Below are positions 1 through 5,878 of a DNA stretch of 6,355 nt, piece by piece. Numbering within the stretch: the first letter of the stretch is position 1; each line of letters starts with the position of its first letter. Made by a program: the position numbers and the translations under genes. The notes beneath the pieces were generated by a model. It was not told the origin of the DNA, made no database searches, and saw only the letters and a list, made by a program, of their open reading frames with translations. This stretch comes from Verrucomicrobiota bacterium (GTDB lineage: Bacteria > Verrucomicrobiota > Verrucomicrobiia > Chthoniobacterales > UBA10450). The stretch spans positions 1 through 6,355 of the forward strand of contig QHOJ01000175.1 in NCBI GenBank assembly GCA_003218735.1, in the 5' to 3' direction.

Positions 1-1358
1 AATGGCTCGGCGTCATCTGCCCCGATGCGCTGCCGCAAATAAGCGAGATCAGGACGCCCGACCGAAAGCGTCGCGCTCGTCATAACGCAGGAGCAGTCTT
101 CCCGAAAAATCATGCGGCGCAGCACCGGCGCAATGTCAATCGGCGCCGCATTGAGCGAGAGAAACTGCGCGGTCTTACCGGTGCGTTCGATCCAATAAAC
201 ATGTTCGCGGGCGCTTTGTTCCAGAAAGATGGCAATACCGTCCCGCGCATCACGAATCCGCCGACCAAGTTCCTGCAATTCGGCCTTCAGAAATTCATCA
301 TCGGCACGCTTGGTGACCTCGCTGATCCGCGCCTGCAACGCACTCAAATGTCCGGTGATCGAATCTGCTACGAGCTCGGGCGTCCGGACACGAAACTCGC
401 GTCCTTTTCGGAAATCGGAGCGGCCTTCGATCGCGGCGAAAAACTGATCCGCTCGATCAACGAGTTCCGCTGCCAGCCTCCCACCAGCTGCGTCTCGCAT
501 GACCGTGAACAGGCCCTTGCGCGTGCGCGCGTGGTAGAGCCGTTGGATTGTCGATCTTAGCCCGTATTGCGAGATACCGATGCCGATCTGGCGCGAGGCG
601 ACTTGCTCGACCGTGTGTGCTTCATCGAAAATGATGAAGTCGTTTGGAAAAAGATAGCCGCTTTCCCGTTCTTCCTGTTGATCTGGGCTTCCCAGAAGCA
701 TGAAGAGCAACGTGTGGTTGATAACGATCACGTCCGATGTCAGCAGCCGTTTACGCGCCTGTTGATAAAAGCAGTTCGATTGCCCGCAACTTTTCGTCGT
801 GCAGATGTGCGGTTCGCTGCAAACCTGTGCCCAAACTTTCGGGTCAGGTTCAACCGACAAATCGCTGAGCGAACCGTCACGGGTCGTACGCGACCACTCG
901 GCGAGTCTGTTCAGCTCATTTTGCTCCGGCCCGGTGAAAAGTTCATTTTGCTGCTGAAGCGCGCGTTCCAGTCGTCGCGGACAAAGATAATTTTGCCGTC
1001 CTTTCATGAGAGCCGCTTCGAATTCAATCGGCAAAATCTTCTTTAAGATGGGGATATCTTTGTAAAGAAGCTGTTCCTGCAGGTTAATTGTGTGGGTCGA
1101 GACGATCGCTTTTTTGTGTTGCTCGAGGGCAAACAAAATTGCCGGAGCGAGATAGGCGAGCGATTTGCCGACGCCGGTTCCGGCTTCCACCACCAGATGT
1201 CGCTCTTCTTCCAGTGCTCGCGCCACCGCCATTGCCATCTCCTGCTGTGGCGGGCGAAACTCGAAATTTTTCGCCTTTGAGAGCTGCCCCTTTTCGGAAA
1301 AAATTGCGCGAATTCGTTCGACAAATTCGGTGCCCAGAGAATCTTTCAACGCGATCAT
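1..1358 (-). CDS. dinG: DinG/YoaA-family (XPD-like) Fe-S ATP-dependent DNA helicase, C-terminus cut by left edge
   Basis: An open minus-strand frame runs from ATG at 1358 to the left edge with no stop, giving 452 residues. An in-frame TAA lies 12 bases upstream of the ATG, so this is the first usable start. Visible superfamily 2 helicase features, in order: a PPQQEMA Q-like motif near 36-42, Walker A AGTGVGKS (59-66), motif Ia STHTINLQEQL (87-97), Fe-S ligand candidates C126, C186, C191 and C196, NHTLLF (214-219), Walker B box DEAH (245-248) and motif III TSATL (427-431). The four cysteines match the 4Fe-4S domain of the XPD/DinG group, with spacing C-x4-C-x4-C before a CF. The C-terminal helicase motifs V and VI lie outside the window. 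Family members are 5'-3' helicases that unwind R-loops, D-loops and forked DNA. The gene is divergent from the permease and shows no LexA box at its start. DinG versus YoaA cannot be separated here. Confidence 0.93.
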   Translation of the reverse strand, partial: MIALKDSLGTEFVERIRAIFSEKGQLSKAKNFEFRPPQQEMAMAVARALEEERHLVVEAGTGVGKSLAYLAPAILFALEQHKKAIVSTHTINLQEQLLYKDIPILKKILPIEFEAALMKGRQNYLCPRRLERALQQQNELFTGPEQNELNRLAEWSRTTRDGSLSDLSVEPDPKVWAQVCSEPHICTTKSCGQSNCFYQQARKRLLTSDVIVINHTLLFMLLGSPDQQEERESGYLFPNDFIIFDEAHTVEQVASRQIGIGISQYGLRSTIQRLYHARTRKGLFTVMRDAAGGRLAAELVDRADQFFAAIEGRSDFRKGREFRVRTPELVADSITGHLSALQARISEVTKRADDEFLKAELQELGRRIRDARDGIAIFLEQSAREHVYWIERTGKTAQFLSLNAAPIDIAPVLRRMIFREDCSCVMTSATLSVGRPDLAYLRQRIGADDAEP

Positions 1359-1382
1359 CGAAATATAATCTTAATCTAATCC
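1359..1382. promoter_or_regulatory. Divergent AT-rich intergenic region with a perfect -10 box
   Basis: Only 24 bases separate the helicase ATG (minus) from the permease GTG (plus). They contain TATAAT on the plus strand at 1364-1369, a perfect match to the sigma-70 -10 consensus. No convincing -35 hexamer lies 16-18 bases upstream. If the -10 is used, transcription would start near 1376, leaving a leader of about 7 bases before the GTG, so the permease mRNA would be almost leaderless. On the minus strand the same AT-rich tract offers weaker -10-like hexamers. Any -35 elements must lie inside the opposing coding regions. This is a prediction from base pattern only. Confidence 0.4.
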
Positions 1383-2522
1383 GTGAGAATCCTCGATCGC
1401 TACGTCCTTCGCAATTTCTTGCAGGTTTACTTGTACTGCATCGCCGGGTTTATCTCGATCTGGCTGATTTTCGATATCAGCGATAACATTTCGACCTTTA
1501 TCGACGAGCGCATCAGTCTTCTGCTTGCCGTTCGGTATTACGCCACGCAAGTCCCGCAAGTTTTCATTATTCTCCTGCCGGTATCGCTCTTGCTCGCACT
1601 GCTTTTCACACTGGGGAGAATGTCGCGGGCGAATGAAGTTGTGTCGATGCTAACAGCCGGCGTAAGTCTCCCCCGGGTCTTGGTGCCGTTGATCGGAATG
1701 GGACTGCTCACAGTAGCAGCGAGCATGGCGCTAAACTATTCGCTCGCGCCGCACGCGGACCTGGCGCGCAAAACGTTCCTTTCGGAAGCGCAGGCGCGTC
1801 CCAGTCGTTCCATCGAGGGACAAATTTTTCGCAACCGAACCGATGCCCGCACCTGGTTTGTTCAAAATTTTCGCCACGGCGGCAATTCGTTTAACAATGT
1901 GCAGGTGCTTCAGCAGGATGCGAATGACAACATCATTACAGATTACCTGGCGACCCGCGCCTTTTATCGTCCGGAAACGAAAACCTGGGATCTCGAGAAC
2001 GCGAAAGTGGTTCACTACGATCACACTGGAAACATTATCGACGAGCAGATTTATCCTTTGCTGATGGTTGAGCATTGGAGCGAAACACCTTTTCGGCTGG
2101 GGAGCGCAAACGAGCGGGCGGAATTCCTCAGCTTACCGGAGCTGCGCGAATATCTGCATTTCAACGCCGATTTCCCCGCCACGTTGCTCGCGCCATTCCG
2201 CACGCATCTTCAATATCGCCTCGCTCTCCCGTGGACCTGCCTGGTTGTTGTTTGCATCGCGGCTCCCCTTGGGATCGGCTATTCACGCCGCGGCGTCTTA
2301 TCCAGCGTCGCTGCGGCGGTTATGCTCGTTTTCTCGATGAACTTTCTCACGCATCTTTTCCTTGCCCTCGGCGAAGGCGACCGCATCTCCGCGTGGACAG
2401 CGGCATGGACGCCGAATCTTCTCTTCGCCGCAATCGGCCTTTACTTACTTTATCTGCGCGCTTCCAACCGCGAAGCGCCCGGCTTTCATCTTTTCACCGC
2501 GCGCCGTATAGTTGCGCGATGA
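1383..2522 (+). CDS. LptF/LptG-family lipopolysaccharide export permease (YjgP/YjgQ)
   Basis: A 379-residue inner-membrane protein, close to the usual 350-390. It forms half of the LptB2FG ABC transporter, which extracts LPS from the inner membrane and passes it to the periplasmic Lpt bridge. The N-terminus MRILDRYVLRNF is typical. Likely membrane helices are at about 11-31, 58-78, 99-120, 281-299, 304-328 and 339-358, the expected 3+3 arrangement around a periplasmic jellyroll domain (about 121-275). The segment GRMSRANEVVSMLTAG (78-93), with glutamate E85, corresponds to the coupling helix that docks on the ATPase LptB. GTG is the first start after an in-frame TAA at 1377-1379; there is no Shine-Dalgarno. 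DRYV resembles LptG more than LptF, but I do not assign one. No second permease or lptB is in view, so partners must be encoded elsewhere. The stop overlaps the next gene. Confidence 0.92.
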   Translation: MRILDRYVLRNFLQVYLYCIAGFISIWLIFDISDNISTFIDERISLLLAVRYYATQVPQVFIILLPVSLLLALLFTLGRMSRANEVVSMLTAGVSLPRVLVPLIGMGLLTVAASMALNYSLAPHADLARKTFLSEAQARPSRSIEGQIFRNRTDARTWFVQNFRHGGNSFNNVQVLQQDANDNIITDYLATRAFYRPETKTWDLENAKVVHYDHTGNIIDEQIYPLLMVEHWSETPFRLGSANERAEFLSLPELREYLHFNADFPATLLAPFRTHLQYRLALPWTCLVVVCIAAPLGIGYSRRGVLSSVAAAVMLVFSMNFLTHLFLALGEGDRISAWTAAWTPNLLFAAIGLYLLYLRASNREAPGFHLFTARRIVAR

Positions 2523-3028
2523 ACCCGCTTCCAAACGAATGGGCGATCAAGCATCGCGCTGACGCCTGTGCCGTCACGCACCGGCCTTTCAGACCTGGCG
2601 AATCTTTCTATACGCTGCTTTTTCACAATGCTGATGGCTATCGCCGCGAAGATTTGAGCGAAGAAGCCTGGCTTAAGCGGAATGAGAACATTCGACCATT
2701 TTCGTTCTGGAAATCGCACTACGAACCTTTGCCGCCGCGATCACCCGAGCCTCTGGCCAAAGAAAATGCCGAGCAGCTTTTCCGCCGTTTGATTTCATCA
2801 GAAAACCCGCCGTCGAATGCATGTTACGTCCTCGCCGCCATGCTCGAACGCAAACGAGTCCTGAAGCAAATTAAGACCGAAGAAGCGGCGACAGGTCGCT
2901 TTTTGATTTACGAACACGCAGCGACCGGCGACGTTTTCATCGTTCCCGATCCGCAATTGCGGCTGGACGAATTAGAAAACGTGCAGAACGAAGTCGCAAA
3001 CCTGCTACAAACTGCCGTGCATCATTGA
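2519..3028 (+). CDS. Conserved hypothetical protein, translationally coupled to the LPS permease
   Basis: A 169-residue soluble protein with no signal peptide or membrane segment. The ATG overlaps the permease stop as ATGA (2519-2522), which fixes the start and suggests translational coupling; the frame stays open upstream only as a shadow inside the permease. Recognisable blocks are a CAVTHRPFRPGESFYTLLF-type N-terminal motif (17-35, with C17, T20 and R22), a Y/RRED segment followed by a conserved-looking W51, WKSHYEP (64-70), a helical stretch ending in an RKRVLKQI basic patch (111-118), and a C-terminal helix from about 148 resembling an IQ/VQNE-xx-LL pattern. From memory, proteins with this CxxTxRPFxPGE...RRVLK layout recur in Planctomycetes and Verrucomicrobia as uncharacterised proteins. 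No catalytic motif is evident and I assign no function. It is followed 9 bases later by the dihydrouridine synthase. Confidence 0.85.
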   Translation: MNPLPNEWAIKHRADACAVTHRPFRPGESFYTLLFHNADGYRREDLSEEAWLKRNENIRPFSFWKSHYEPLPPRSPEPLAKENAEQLFRRLISSENPPSNACYVLAAMLERKRVLKQIKTEEAATGRFLIYEHAATGDVFIVPDPQLRLDELENVQNEVANLLQTAVHH

Positions 3029-3037
3029 AAGATCGAC

Positions 3038-4063
3038 ATGTTGTCCACGTTACCCTGGTTCTCCAATCGCTTTCCGCTTTATCTCGCGCCAATGGCTGGC
3101 GTGTCCGACAAAATTTTCCGCCAATTGTGCAAGGAACACGGCGCAGATATTCTGACCACTGAATTCGTTTCGGCCGAAGGGATTTTCCGGCGAAATCAAC
3201 GGACGCGCGAATACCTCGATTTTGATGAAATTGAACGGCCAATCGGCGTCCAACTTTTCGGAGCCGACCCCGAGCACATGGCTGAAGCGGCGCGCCAGGT
3301 GATTGATTGGGTAGCTCCGGATTTTATCGATCTCAATTTCGGTTGTCCCGTCAACAAAGTGGTCACGAAAAATGGTGGCTCCGCATTGCTGAAAGATTGT
3401 CCCGCATTGGCCAGCGTTGCGGCTGCGGTGGTTCGCGCTGTGGCGCCGATGCCGGTCACCGCGAAAATCCGCATCGGTTGGGATGCAGATTCCATTAACG
3501 CACCGCATGTGGCGCGCATCCTCTTCGATGCAGGAATCGCAGCAATCACGGTGCATGGACGGACCCGCGCACAGGGTTACGCTGGCGCGGCCGATTGGGA
3601 TACGATTGCCGAGGTGGCAGCTGCCGTTTCGATCCCGGTCATCGGAAACGGCGATCTCGCCAGCGCCTCTGACATTGCGAAGCGATGTCATGAAACTCGA
3701 ATCGCTGGCGCGATGATCGGTCGCGCGGCCATGAGCGCGCCGTGGGTTTTCAGCCAGACGAAACATTACTTCGCAACCGGCGAGATTCCCGATGCACCGG
3801 AATTATCGGAAAGATGGAACCTAATCGTACGGCATTGCCAGCTCGCTGTCAGGCAACGGGGCGCGGAGGAACCCGCGATGCGATCGATGCGCGCCCGGCT
3901 GATGGCCTATTCGCGAGCGATGCCTGACGCCAAGCGGCTACGCGAAAAATTTTCGCACGTCTCCGCCCTTGCCGAAGTTGAGACAATCGCGGAAGAAAAT
4001 ATCTTGTGTAGCGAAAACGAAACCAGCCAGAAACGCGAAATTCCCGTTCTCGTTTCCAGCTGA
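3038..4063 (+). CDS. dus: tRNA-dihydrouridine synthase, DusB-like
   Basis: A 341-residue FMN-dependent enzyme that reduces specific uridines to dihydrouridine in the tRNA D-loop, using NAD(P)H, in the cytoplasm. The TIM-barrel signature motifs are present in order: APMAGVSD (17-24, FMN phosphate side), QLFGADP (72-78), DLNFGCPVNKVVTKNGGSAL (98-117) with the catalytic cysteine C103, KIRIGWD (143-149), TVHGRTRAQGY (171-181), VIGNGDL (201-207) and MIGRAAM (226-232). The C-terminal helical domain (about 250-320) contains the expected REKFSH segment (302-307), followed by a short charged tail of about 25 residues. Length and the NFGCP context fit the DusB subgroup, which is the usual single Dus of non-enteric bacteria, but subgroup assignment is by eye. 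ATG 3038 is the first start after the previous gene's in-frame stop, 9 bases away. It is probably cotranscribed with both neighbours. Confidence 0.95.
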   Translation: MLSTLPWFSNRFPLYLAPMAGVSDKIFRQLCKEHGADILTTEFVSAEGIFRRNQRTREYLDFDEIERPIGVQLFGADPEHMAEAARQVIDWVAPDFIDLNFGCPVNKVVTKNGGSALLKDCPALASVAAAVVRAVAPMPVTAKIRIGWDADSINAPHVARILFDAGIAAITVHGRTRAQGYAGAADWDTIAEVAAAVSIPVIGNGDLASASDIAKRCHETRIAGAMIGRAAMSAPWVFSQTKHYFATGEIPDAPELSERWNLIVRHCQLAVRQRGAEEPAMRSMRARLMAYSRAMPDAKRLREKFSHVSALAEVETIAEENILCSENETSQKREIPVLVSS

Positions 4064-4072
4064 TTCATTTCA

Positions 4073-4444
4073 ATGACGACCGAATCTTCAGAAATCAATT
4101 ACAAGATCGGCAACGAACGACTGGTCAAGGTGACCGAAGCCGCGTCGCGCAAACTAGCGTCGCTCCTTAAGGAAAAAGAAAAACCAAACGGCGCGCTGCG
4201 CCTTGCGGTGATTGGCGGCGGTTGCTCCGGCCTTCAATACACGATGGATCTGGTGGATGGCCCTGCCGAGCGCGATATTCTCGTTCCAACCTCCAATGTC
4301 CGCCTGGTTGTCGATCCAAAAAGCGCGCTCTTTGTCAGCGGTTCGGTGCTCGATTACAGCGAGGACCTGCAGAAGGGCGGCTTCAAAGTCACCAACCCGA
4401 ATGCGGTCGCGCATTGCTCCTGCGGCGAAAGTTTCGCGGTTTAA
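4073..4444 (+). CDS. A-type iron-sulfur cluster carrier (ErpA/IscA/HesB-like)
   Basis: A 123-residue protein of the HesB/IscA family, which binds a 4Fe-4S or 2Fe-2S cluster and hands it to apo-proteins. The three invariant cysteines are present: C51 in GGGCSGLQY (48-56) and C115/C117 in the C-terminal CSCGESF (115-121). Length is normal for the family (about 105-125), with a short extra N-terminal stretch before the ITxxA-like VTEAASRKL (20-28). The gene starts 9 bases after the dus stop, with no Shine-Dalgarno, and is the last gene of the tight run before the 64-bp gap to lexA. The helicase at the left of the window is itself a Fe-S protein, but a carrier-client link is only a thought. ErpA, IscA and SufA cannot be told apart from the sequence alone, so no symbol is given. 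Confidence 0.93.
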   Translation: MTTESSEINYKIGNERLVKVTEAASRKLASLLKEKEKPNGALRLAVIGGGCSGLQYTMDLVDGPAERDILVPTSNVRLVVDPKSALFVSGSVLDYSEDLQKGGFKVTNPNAVAHCSCGESFAV

Positions 4445-4462
4445 ATACAAGCAACTCGTATC

Positions 4463-4476
4463 TGTTCGTTTGAACT
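4463..4476. promoter_or_regulatory. Predicted LexA operator (SOS box) of lexA
   Basis: TGTTC-GTTT-GAACT is an imperfect 14-bp palindrome centred 39-40 bases before the lexA ATG. Nine of the ten half-site bases fit TGTTC-N4-GAACA, the last position being T instead of A. The near-identical palindrome upstream of imuA makes chance unlikely. The consensus TGTTC-N4-GAACA is, as I recall it, the published Verrucomicrobia LexA-binding motif. The right half overlaps a TTGAAC hexamer that could serve as a -35, but no good -10 is found at the right distance. Expected role: autorepression of lexA. Confidence 0.82.
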
Positions 4477-4494
4477 TGCGCGGTCGGCGAGTTC
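4472..4494 (+). other. Hairpin potential in the lexA leader, overlapping the operator
   Basis: GAACTTGC (4472-4479) can pair with GCGAGTTC (4487-4494) as an 8-bp stem, with one G-T wobble and a 7-base loop. Its left arm is the right half of the LexA operator. The AGTTC at 4490-4494 resembles a lone LexA half-site (TGTTC with one change). There is no T-run after it, so it is not an intrinsic terminator. It may be chance. Confidence 0.3.
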
Positions 4495-4508
4495 GGCGAT
4501 CATAAAGT

Positions 4509-5123
4509 ATGCTGACGCATCGTCAGAAAAACGTTCTCGATTTCATCCAAAGCGAGCAGCGCGGAAAAGGCATTACACCGAGCACGCGCGAGATTCAAAA
4601 GCATTTTCGGTTTGCGAGCCAGACTTCGGTGATGCAGTACCTTGCCGCACTTGAGCGCAAAGGCTTCCTCAGCCGGCATGCGCGCAAGGCTCGCGCCTTG
4701 ATTACACCGGTGCAGAAAGTTCGGATCACCGATGTCCCGATCTATGGGCAGATTCCCGCAGGCATGTCCACTTTGAGCGAGCAAACCATTGAAGGACACG
4801 TTTCGCTCGATGCGCGCTCTGCCAATGTTTCGAAAAACGGGCGAATCTTTGCCTTGCGGGTGCGCGGCGATTCGATGATCGGCGCACACATTATCGATGG
4901 AGACATTGTGATTTTGGAGGACCGCAAAGACGTGCAGAACGGCGATATCGTGGCGGGTTTAATTGATGGTGAAACAACTTTGAAGCGTTATGTGGTGGAA
5001 CATGGCAGACCGTATTTAAAAGCGGAGAATCCGCGTTATCCGGATCTGACGCCAGTGCGTGAACTCAGAATTCAGGGGGTAATGGTCTCGCTGGTGCGGA
5101 AACAAGACCGAAAGCGCCAATAA
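4509..5123 (+). CDS. lexA: LexA SOS repressor / self-cleaving protease
   Basis: A 204-residue LexA of normal length. The N-terminal winged helix-turn-helix covers about 1-65, with the recognition helix near 37-48 (SQTSVMQYLAAL). The C-terminal S24 peptidase-like domain covers about 75-198. The autocleavage site is A84-G85 in GQIPAG; the catalytic serine is S122 in RGDSM and the general-base lysine is K159 in TTLKR, close to E. coli positions A84-G85, S119 and K156. RecA filaments on damaged DNA would stimulate cleavage and derepress the regulon. ATG 4509 is the first start after an in-frame TAA (4503-4505). A LexA box at 4463-4476 implies autoregulation. Recognition-helix residues differ from E. 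coli: where E. coli has N41, A42, E44 and E45, this protein has T39, S40, M42 and Q43, in keeping with the different operator. The gene heads an imuA-imuB cassette. Confidence 0.97.
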   Translation: MLTHRQKNVLDFIQSEQRGKGITPSTREIQKHFRFASQTSVMQYLAALERKGFLSRHARKARALITPVQKVRITDVPIYGQIPAGMSTLSEQTIEGHVSLDARSANVSKNGRIFALRVRGDSMIGAHIIDGDIVILEDRKDVQNGDIVAGLIDGETTLKRYVVEHGRPYLKAENPRYPDLTPVRELRIQGVMVSLVRKQDRKRQ

Positions 5124-5137
5124 TGTTCACTTGAACA
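5124..5137. promoter_or_regulatory. Predicted LexA operator (SOS box) of imuA-imuB
   Basis: TGTTC-ACTT-GAACA is a perfect match to TGTTC-N4-GAACA and begins on the base after the lexA stop codon. It lies 27 bases before the imuA ATG. Outside the two central bases, all six positions of each arm (TGTTCA/TGAACA) are symmetrical. Compared with the lexA operator it has the canonical final A, so it may bind LexA more tightly. It shows that imuAB has its own SOS-controlled promoter in addition to any readthrough from lexA. Confidence 0.88.
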
Positions 5138-5150
5138 TAATTATTGTAAT
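5136..5150 (+). promoter_or_regulatory. Possible -10 region of the imuA promoter
   Basis: The AT-rich tract directly downstream of the operator contains CATAAT (5136-5141) and TGTAAT (5145-5150), each one mismatch from TATAAT. Neither has a clear -35 partner at 16-18 bases. Either placement would put the LexA operator over or next to the core promoter, which suits repression. Weak evidence on its own. Confidence 0.33.
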
Positions 5151-5164
5151 GCCATCTTCTCCAG

Positions 5165-5878
5165 ATGGCTGCGAACGGCAAAATTCCTGACTCGCCCCCC
5201 GAATCGGCTCCCCGTCTAGGTCACTCAACTCCCGCCGGCGCCATTGTCGATCTTCGGAAACTTTTAGCCGAACGTTTCCCTAATGTGCCTGTCTCTGCTG
5301 CGACGCGTTTAGCTACAGGTTTATCTTTTCTCGATCAAGCAATCGGCGGCGGCTTGCCCAAAGGCGCCATCACTGAATTGACCACCCCGCAAATAAGCGC
5401 CGGAAGCGCATCGCTCATTCAGGCGGTCCTTCAATCCGCACATCGCGATCATTTTTTCCTCGCATTGATCGATGGCCGCGATTCGTTCGATCCTCAACCA
5501 CTCGGCAATGCCCTTTTGCGCAATCTTTTTTGGGTGCGTTGCACTAGAGCTCTCAAAGCGATCAAGGCGGCCGATCTGCTGTTGCGCGATGGCAATTTTC
5601 TGCTGGTGATTGTCGATCTTGTTCTCAATCCACCAGAAGACTTAAAAATTCCGCAGACGACCTGGTATCGTCTGCAGCGGTTGGTCGAACCAACTTCGAC
5701 GGCATGTCTGGTCCTGACCCGCCGCAGCATGGTGAGCAGCGCGCAACTGAAAATTGTTCTCGAAAATTCCTGGACGCTTGAAACTTTTCAAAAAGCAGAG
5801 GCGATTTCGCGGCTGAAAATTCGCATCCAACGATCGCATCTCTATCAGCTTGGAAACGAGAGAGGGAAGGCGAACTGA
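5165..5878 (+). CDS. imuA: ImuA-like RecA-superfamily SOS mutagenesis accessory protein
   Basis: A 237-residue cytoplasmic protein of the ImuA / RecA-like group, which assists ImuB and DnaE2 in damage-induced translesion synthesis. A low-complexity N-terminus (about 1-25) is followed by a RecA-like core. It has an LATGLSFLDQAIGGGLPKGAITEL block (49-72), the hallmark of RecA/ImuA proteins, where the P-loop should follow. The next residues, TTPQISAGSAS (73-83), lack the GK[ST] of a functional Walker A. A hydrophobic strand, LLVIVDL (146-152), resembles Walker B with D151. TACLVLTRR (179-187) resembles the later RecA-core strand. ATG 5165 is the only ATG after the in-frame TAA at 5147-5149. The gene follows lexA by 41 bases with its own LexA box, and its TGA shares a base with the imuB ATG (TGATG). 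Identification rests on context plus the RecA-like block; sequence similarity within this family is low. Confidence 0.85.
   Translation: MAANGKIPDSPPESAPRLGHSTPAGAIVDLRKLLAERFPNVPVSAATRLATGLSFLDQAIGGGLPKGAITELTTPQISAGSASLIQAVLQSAHRDHFFLALIDGRDSFDPQPLGNALLRNLFWVRCTRALKAIKAADLLLRDGNFLLVIVDLVLNPPEDLKIPQTTWYRLQRLVEPTSTACLVLTRRSMVSSAQLKIVLENSWTLETFQKAEAISRLKIRIQRSHLYQLGNERGKAN
5865..5870 (+). promoter_or_regulatory. Ribosome binding site of imuB
   Basis: GGAAGG lies inside a purine-rich run (GAGAGAGGGAAGG), 7 bases before the imuB ATG at 5878. It is the clearest Shine-Dalgarno-like site in the window; most other genes here have none. Together with the TGATG junction it supports the start and suggests that imuB combines coupling with independent initiation. 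Confidence 0.6.

Noticed and set aside
201..1046. Two plus-strand open frames (201-560 and 567-1046) opposite the helicase
   Set aside because: They lie antisense to a continuous 452-codon frame with all helicase motifs, and their translations show no recognisable domain.
1074..1087. TGTTC occurrence as a possible LexA box inside the helicase
   Set aside because: TGTTC is followed by CTGC and AGGT, with no GAAC half at the right spacing.
1043..1324. Minus-strand frame of 93 residues
   Set aside because: It is out of frame with the helicase, which occupies the same strand and bases; its Trp/Arg/Ser-rich composition is typical of a shadow frame.
2075..2518. Upstream extension of the hypothetical protein to a 317-residue protein starting at 2075
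   Set aside because: The extension overlaps the permease over its membrane-helix coding part and has Arg/Ser/Pro-rich shadow composition. The ATGA start at 2519 explains the gene.
3050..3766. Long (238-residue) minus-strand frame inside the dihydrouridine synthase
   Set aside because: It is antisense to a gene with every Dus motif, and its Arg/His/Cys-rich translation matches no family.
4445..4508. Possible intrinsic terminator between the Fe-S carrier and lexA
   Set aside because: The only hairpin (4472-4494) has no following T-run and overlaps the operator, so it is not a terminator.
4500..4889. Minus-strand frame antisense to lexA, crossing its start codon
   Set aside because: No motif or start signal; lexA on the plus strand is unambiguous.
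5752..5765. TGTTC-like sequence inside imuA as an internal LexA box
   Set aside because: The matching half is AAATT, not GAACA, so it is a chance half-site.
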